DNA of 64,000 nt from assembly GCA_022451965.1 (NCBI GenBank), contig JAKUNJ010000005.1, positions 85,465-149,464 on the forward strand, written 5' to 3'. The notes beneath the pieces are model-generated. The model was not told the DNA's origin and searched no databases. It saw only the letters and a program-made list of their open reading frames with translations. Positions within the stretch are counted from its first letter, which is position 1; every line of letters begins with the position of its first letter. Shown here piece after piece: positions 60,745 through 64,000 of this stretch. Both the position numbers and the translations under genes were made by a program. This stretch comes from Dehalococcoidia bacterium (GTDB lineage Bacteria; Chloroflexota; Dehalococcoidia; Lucifugimonadales; Lucifugimonadaceae).

Positions 60745-60801
60745 ACTAAGGGTGAAATTATCCGGTAAGGAAAATCCTTACCCGATAATTTCACCCTTAG
60801 T
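60745..60801 (+). terminator. Very long hairpin (26-bp arms) directly before the Nudix gene
   Basis: Arms 60745-60770 and 60776-60801 are complementary at 25 of 26 positions (a C-C mismatch involving 60763), with a loop of only 5 bases (AAAAT). There is no T-run right after it; TTTTTT comes later, at 60815-60820, just before the ATG, preceded by an AAGAAGAG site. It may be an attenuator, an RNA-processing site or the core of a small RNA. The arm length is well beyond that of ordinary intrinsic terminators. Confidence 0.6.
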
Positions 60802-60821
60802 TTACTTAAGAAGAGTTTTTT

Positions 60822-61292
60822 ATGATCAAGCATTTCACAGCAACAGCTTTTGTTGTCCAAAATAATAAAATAGCCTTGCACTGGCACAGCAAAGTTTGTG
60901 AATGGCTACCTGCCGGAGGTCATGTCGAAAAAAATGAAAATCCTGTTCAAGCAGCCAAAAGAGAAGTAAAAGAAGAAATGGGAATTGACATTAGAATTAT
61001 CTCTCGTTCTAAATATAATTTTTTTGAAATAGATAATATTCCTTCTCCTGAAGTAATATTATTAGAATCTGTATTTGATAAAAATATTGGTAAGCATCAA
61101 CATATAGACTTTGTTTATTTTGCAGTTCCCATAGAAAATGCAGTCAAGTTAAGTAATCAATGGAAATGGTTAGATTCTAATGAACTGTTATCTCAAAATA
61201 AAATTACAAATTTTAATGGATTATCTAAATCTCCACCCGAAGATGTAATTAAGTTGGGGGTAGATGCAATAAAAAAGGTTCAAAATATATGA
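60822..61292 (+). CDS. Nudix hydrolase
   Basis: The 156-residue protein contains the Nudix box GGHVEKNENPVQAAKREVKE followed by EMGI, with the REVKEE metal site. The start KHFTATAFVVQNNKIALHWH and the later FVYFAVPIENA are typical strands of the fold. Substrate unknown; it could clear an oxidised nucleotide, NADH-type dinucleotide or sugar nucleotide. The gene sits directly after the folded leader element, so its expression may be under RNA-level control. A gene for a 105-aa protein follows. Confidence 0.9.
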   Translation: MIKHFTATAFVVQNNKIALHWHSKVCEWLPAGGHVEKNENPVQAAKREVKEEMGIDIRIISRSKYNFFEIDNIPSPEVILLESVFDKNIGKHQHIDFVYFAVPIENAVKLSNQWKWLDSNELLSQNKITNFNGLSKSPPEDVIKLGVDAIKKVQNI

Positions 61293-61302
61293 AAGGTTTA
61301 AT

Positions 61303-61620
61303 ATGTATCACATAAGAAGAGTATGGAAAATTAAAACAGGTCAGGCTCGAAGTGCAGCCAAATTAGTTAATGAAATAGCTAATGATTATTCAGATGCAGG
61401 TCAAAGAAATAAATCTTTAGTTTATTTTAATGGAGGGACATTACCATGTCCAAAAAATGAACTACATAGAGTTTATATGCAATGGACTGCTGATGTGATT
61501 GATTCTCCATACAGAGAAGGAAATAAAATCCCAACCTCAAGTGCTTATTCAAAATTGAATGAATTGGTAGATCATTCCGATGGACCTGGAACATGGGTAG
61601 AATTTTGGGAAGGAATCTAA
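61303..61620 (+). CDS. Unknown 105-aa protein, possible ABM-like dimeric alpha/beta-barrel
   Basis: I do not recognise a family with confidence. The start YHIRRVWKIKTGQARSAAKL and the final ELVDHSDGPGTWVEFWEGI suggest a single small alpha/beta domain; the first strand, helix and final VEFWE strand would suit a ferredoxin-like (ABM or NIPSNAP-like) fold. A GAAAGG site lies before the ATG, and the gene is 10 bases after the Nudix gene, so they are co-transcribed. The hairpin at 61625-61654 ends the unit. Confidence 0.5.
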   Translation: MYHIRRVWKIKTGQARSAAKLVNEIANDYSDAGQRNKSLVYFNGGTLPCPKNELHRVYMQWTADVIDSPYREGNKIPTSSAYSKLNELVDHSDGPGTWVEFWEGI

Positions 61621-61624
61621 GTCT

Positions 61625-61654
61625 AAAGGCAACTCTATGGCCTAAGTTGGCTTT
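61625..61654. terminator. Hairpin between convergent genes
   Basis: Arms AAAGGCAACT and AGTTGGCTTT pair at 9 of 10 positions around a 10-base loop. It starts 4 bases after the stop of the 105-aa gene and ends 21 bases before the end of the GarR-like gene, fitting a bidirectional terminator. Confidence 0.55.
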
Positions 61655-61675
61655 CAGTAAAAATTTACCAAGTAA

Positions 61676-62569
61676 CTAGTGTTTCTTAATTTCTACTCCT
61701 GCAAGTTGTTCTACATACTTAGCAATAGCAGAATGGTCACTTTTTCCTTCTCCTTGAATCATCAAGCTAGTCAGGACTTGTTGGAGATTTGATGTCACCT
61801 GTAGAGGAAGATTTAGATCTCTAGCAGCTTCCATAGCATTATTAATGTCTTTGTAATGTAGCTCAATTCTGAATCCAGGTTCAAAGTTTCTGTCAACCAT
61901 CATAGGGGCTTTAGCATTTATCACGTTTGAGCCTGCTAAACCTCCAGCTATAGCTTTATAAACTGTTTCTGGGTTCACTCCTGATTTTGCAGCTAATGTT
62001 AGTGCTTCAGCTAATGCATGAATATTTGCTCCAACACATATTTGATTAGCTAATTTTGTAACTTGTCCTGCTCCATGCGCCCCACATAATATAGCTGATT
62101 TACCAAGGATATCAAATAATGGCTTAGCTTGTTCAAAATGCTCAGCTGATCCTCCAACCATAATTGCTAATTCTCCAGATATTGCAAAAGGCTCTCCACC
62201 AGATACAGGAGCATCTAAAAAGTTTACTCCATTATCATCACAAGCTTTTCCAATTCTTTGAGAAACTCCAGGTGCTATAGAGCTCATATCAACTACTAAA
62301 TGGCCATTAGAGGCTCCTTCTATGACTCCCCCTTTTCCAGTAATAGCCGATTCGGCTTGAGGTCCATCTTGAACCATGGTAACTGTAATGTTTGCATTAG
62401 AAGAAGCTTCTGCTGCAGATTTGCATCCTGTTGCTCCTACTTTCTCAAGTTCTATAACTGGTTCTGGAAATAGGTCATAAACATAAAGTTCATAACCTCC
62501 TTCTATCAAGTTTTTTGCCATTGGTTTACCCATTATTCCTAAACCAACAAATGCTATCTTTTCTGCCAT
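61676..62569 (-). CDS. garR: 2-hydroxy-3-oxopropionate (tartronate semialdehyde) reductase-like 3-hydroxyacid dehydrogenase
   Basis: This 297-residue beta-hydroxyacid dehydrogenase has the Rossmann loop FVGLGIMGKPMAKNL, the substrate motif DAPVSGGEPFAISGELAIMVGG, and the catalytic Lys in GAGQVTKLANQICVG. The pattern favours GarR/GlxR over 3-hydroxyisobutyrate dehydrogenase, though related activities are possible. It may use products of sugar acids such as those released by the enolase-superfamily enzyme. A GGGAG site lies nine bases upstream of the ATG. The reductase gene at 62600 lies before it on the same strand. Confidence 0.85.
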   Translation of the reverse strand: MAEKIAFVGLGIMGKPMAKNLIEGGYELYVYDLFPEPVIELEKVGATGCKSAAEASSNANITVTMVQDGPQAESAITGKGGVIEGASNGHLVVDMSSIAPGVSQRIGKACDDNGVNFLDAPVSGGEPFAISGELAIMVGGSAEHFEQAKPLFDILGKSAILCGAHGAGQVTKLANQICVGANIHALAEALTLAAKSGVNPETVYKAIAGGLAGSNVINAKAPMMVDRNFEPGFRIELHYKDINNAMEAARDLNLPLQVTSNLQQVLTSLMIQGEGKSDHSAIAKYVEQLAGVEIKKH

Positions 62570-62599
62570 AATATAACTCCCTTTCTTTTGATAATTTTC

Positions 62600-63337
62600 C
62601 TAATCTTTCCAGAATCGTTCCTCTAAGAATGTAAATTCTGTGCCTTCTAATCTTTCCTTTACATCCTCAATCATTCCTGGATGACCGCAAGCATAAACAA
62701 TGGTCTCATCAGCTTTTAGCCCCCATTCTTTTAATCTATCTTCAACAAGATTATTAATTCTTCCCTCTAATCCGGTCCATCCATTATTCCTATCTTCACC
62801 TGGTCGACTTACAGATGTTTCAAATAAAACATTATCATAATTAGAAGCAAAGTTACTTAATTCTTCATCATAACCAAATTCATCTAAATAAGAAGCTCCC
62901 TCTAAAACAAAAAAATTACTTTGTTTTTGAATTGGATCTAATAGATGTTTTCTCATCATACTCACATAAGGCGCGATTCCAGTAACTGTTCCTACCATTA
63001 CATGGTTTTTAAAATCTGGTTTTAGCACAAATATTCCTTTTGCCCTTGGTCTCATAGTAACTGCATCCCCAACATTCAAATTATTTAAAAGTGGTGTTAA
63101 ATTTCCATCTGGTGGTGGTACAAGTTCAACAAATAATTCAATCTGTTCTTCGTCAGGTGAAGAAGCTATGGAATATGCTCTTTCAATACCTCCAGATCCA
63201 ATAGTACAATATTGACCAGGTTTGAAATCAAATTTTTCTTCAGGTTTCAACCACATTTTCCATAGATCTTCAGTTAGCTGTTCTCTTTTTGTGAGTTTAG
63301 CCCACATAAATTTACCTTTGACAACATTTAATGTCAT
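62600..63337 (-). CDS. Ferredoxin/flavodoxin-NADP+ reductase (FNR)
   Basis: This 245-residue flavoprotein has the FAD motif ERAYSIASSPDEEQIELFVE, the NADP-binding MVGTVTGIAPYVSMMRKHL and the C-terminal YACGHPGMIEDVKERL. FNR moves electrons between NADPH and ferredoxin or flavodoxin. It ends in FLEERFWKD, similar to the aromatic-ended bacterial Fpr group. An AGAGG site precedes the ATG. It is the first gene on the minus strand before garR, with a 193-bp gap to the divergent pyrR. Confidence 0.9.
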   Translation of the reverse strand: MTLNVVKGKFMWAKLTKREQLTEDLWKMWLKPEEKFDFKPGQYCTIGSGGIERAYSIASSPDEEQIELFVELVPPPDGNLTPLLNNLNVGDAVTMRPRAKGIFVLKPDFKNHVMVGTVTGIAPYVSMMRKHLLDPIQKQSNFFVLEGASYLDEFGYDEELSNFASNYDNVLFETSVSRPGEDRNNGWTGLEGRINNLVEDRLKEWGLKADETIVYACGHPGMIEDVKERLEGTEFTFLEERFWKD

Positions 63338-63485
63338 TTATAAACCTCTCAATCGATTATACGTTTTAATTTATTATCTGATATTTAATATATATTGTTA
63401 GATTGAAAATAGACACTATTTGAGAATATATCAAAAGTTTATCTATTGTAATAATTAAATAAATTGATAAGATCATGGTTGATCA

Positions 63486-63523
63486 ATTTTCTTTAATAGG
63501 GTTCAGAGAAACCTAAAGGAAGT
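63486..63523 (+). promoter_or_regulatory. PyrR-type RNA-binding hairpin covering the pyrR ribosome-binding site
   Basis: A hexaloop CAGAGA (63504-63509), matching the PyrR consensus CNGNGA, is closed by GGTT/AACC (63500-63503 with 63510-63513). A 5'-side bulge (63496-63499) follows, and then a lower stem of about 10 pairs, with two G-U, between 63486-63495 and 63514-63523. The 3' strand of this stem contains AAAGGAAG, the ribosome-binding site of pyrR. PyrR bound to uridine nucleotides would lock the site and repress its own translation. Confidence 0.7.
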
Positions 63524-63530
63524 AATACAT

Positions 63531-64000
63531 TTGGATAATAACCTAGTTCAATATAATAAAGTTCTGTTCGACGAGAACGATATTAGGCGTGCTATAGCTC
63601 GTTTATCTCATGAAATTATAGAATCTAATCAAGGCATTAATGATTTGATCCTATTAGGTATAAGGACTAGAGGTGAACATATTGCAAAAAGAATATCAAA
63701 TTCTATAAATTTATTCGAAAACACAAATATTGAATCTTTCAATATTGATATAAAAAATTTTAGAGATGATTTAAAAAATACTAAAAGAATTAGTGAATTA
63801 TTTATTGATGCAACTGTTCATGAAAAAAATTTGGTACTCGTAGATGATGTCCTATATACGGGAAGAACAATTAGGGCTTCTCTTGAAGCAATTTTCTCTT
63901 TAGGTAGACCAAAAAGTATTAAATTAGCAGCTTTAGTTGATAGAGGGCATAGAGAGGTTCCAATAAGGCCAGACTTTGTTGGAAAAAATATTCCAACCTC
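63531..64000 (+). CDS. pyrR: Bifunctional pyrimidine regulatory protein/uracil phosphoribosyltransferase PyrR (3' end missing)
   Basis: The first about 156 codons are present and the gene runs off the right edge. The start is TTG, 8 bases after AAAGGAAG. The sequence begins with VLFDENDIRRAIARLSHEI, has LLGIRTRGEHIAKRI, and the PRPP loop LVLVDDVLYTGRTIRASL, then LVDRGHREVPIRPDFVGKN, all clear PyrR marks. PyrR binds pyr leader RNA in response to UMP. The hairpin upstream of its own start is a likely target. Other pyr genes would be expected downstream, outside the window. Confidence 0.93.
   Translation, partial: MDNNLVQYNKVLFDENDIRRAIARLSHEIIESNQGINDLILLGIRTRGEHIAKRISNSINLFENTNIESFNIDIKNFRDDLKNTKRISELFIDATVHEKNLVLVDDVLYTGRTIRASLEAIFSLGRPKSIKLAALVDRGHREVPIRPDFVGKNIPT

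Noticed and set aside
60701-60780. tRNA-like stretch (CTAATCTAAGGCG resembling a tRNA-Leu D-arm, and a loop with AAG)
   Set aside because: No anticodon stem can be formed with a 7-base loop, there is no T-arm (GGTTCGA-like) sequence and no acceptor pairing; the pairing found is better explained by the closed element and long hairpin.
1-64000. CRISPR arrays, insertion sequences, prophage or toxin-antitoxin genes
   Set aside because: No regularly spaced repeats, transposase, integrase or cas motifs were seen in any translated region or gap.

Overview
The window is AT-rich (roughly 30% G+C by eye), very compact and almost fully coding. No rRNA, tRNA, CRISPR array, insertion sequence or prophage was found. 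The gene content points to a free-living aerobic bacterium with a streamlined genome: an alternative complex III (ACIII) quinol oxidoreductase operon, cytochrome c maturation genes, Ni-superoxide dismutase with its maturation protease, hopanoid-type squalene genes, and a set of enolase-superfamily, luciferase-like monooxygenase, SDR, MFS and M20 genes for unusual organic substrates. Together these suggest a marine Chloroflexota of the SAR202 kind. That placement is inferred from gene content and was not tested by phylogeny.

Layout. 1-2001: a partial hisH, a cobalamin adenosyltransferase, and an IscA/YgfZ iron-sulfur pair. 1998-17031: one unbroken minus-strand array of 18 genes. Read 5' to 3' it begins with a small membrane protein and ACIII (actA, actB in two pieces, actF, actC, actD, actE), passes through cytochrome c biogenesis (ccmH, ccmF, a newly described 35-aa membrane protein, an unknown exported protein, a ResA/TlpA thioredoxin), and ends in type II fatty acid synthesis (a two-gene MaoC/HadAB-like dehydratase, plsX, fabG, fabL). 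17210-19611: 2-oxoacid dehydrogenase E1 alpha and beta, and a DUF971 gene. 19715-26069: an eight-gene operon joining a Gfo/Idh/MocA oxidoreductase and pxpABC to an OadG-like protein, a biotin carrier, an OadB sodium-pump subunit and a TauE/SafE permease. 26107-30874: divergent sodN/sodX, then hpnE, hpnC, a degenerate phosphorylase-like gene and a polyprenyl synthetase. 31050-36412: an HspR-like regulator, clpC, ispDF and cysS. 36409-38094: secG and gatB. 38203-42226: sufBCD and sufU. 42223-59651: accessory metabolism, with transporters, SDR, tandem ABM, enolase superfamily, luciferase-like monooxygenase, M20 peptidase, ilvD and an M1 aminopeptidase. 59648-64000: a PAC2 protein, a 319-bp non-coding gap with a strongly folded element, a Nudix gene, a GarR-like dehydrogenase, a ferredoxin-NADP reductase, and pyrR running off the end.

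The most interesting points are as follows. (1) In the pxpABC/biotin carrier/OadB operon the usual carboxyltransferase alpha subunit of the sodium pump is absent, while PxpB and PxpC are homologous to the carboxyltransferase domain of urea carboxylase. This suggests an undescribed sodium-pumping biotin enzyme. (2) Three genes (the HadB-like dehydratase, actA and hspR) have a good Shine-Dalgarno sequence followed by ATT or ATC and no correctly placed ATG, GTG or TTG, implying non-canonical initiation. (3) A PyrR-type hairpin with a CAGAGA hexaloop covers the pyrR ribosome-binding site. (4) A three-way-junction-like fold followed by a 26-bp hairpin lies ahead of the Nudix gene. (5) Five convergent gene pairs end in interlocked stop codons of the form YTAA, leaving no space for a terminator between them.
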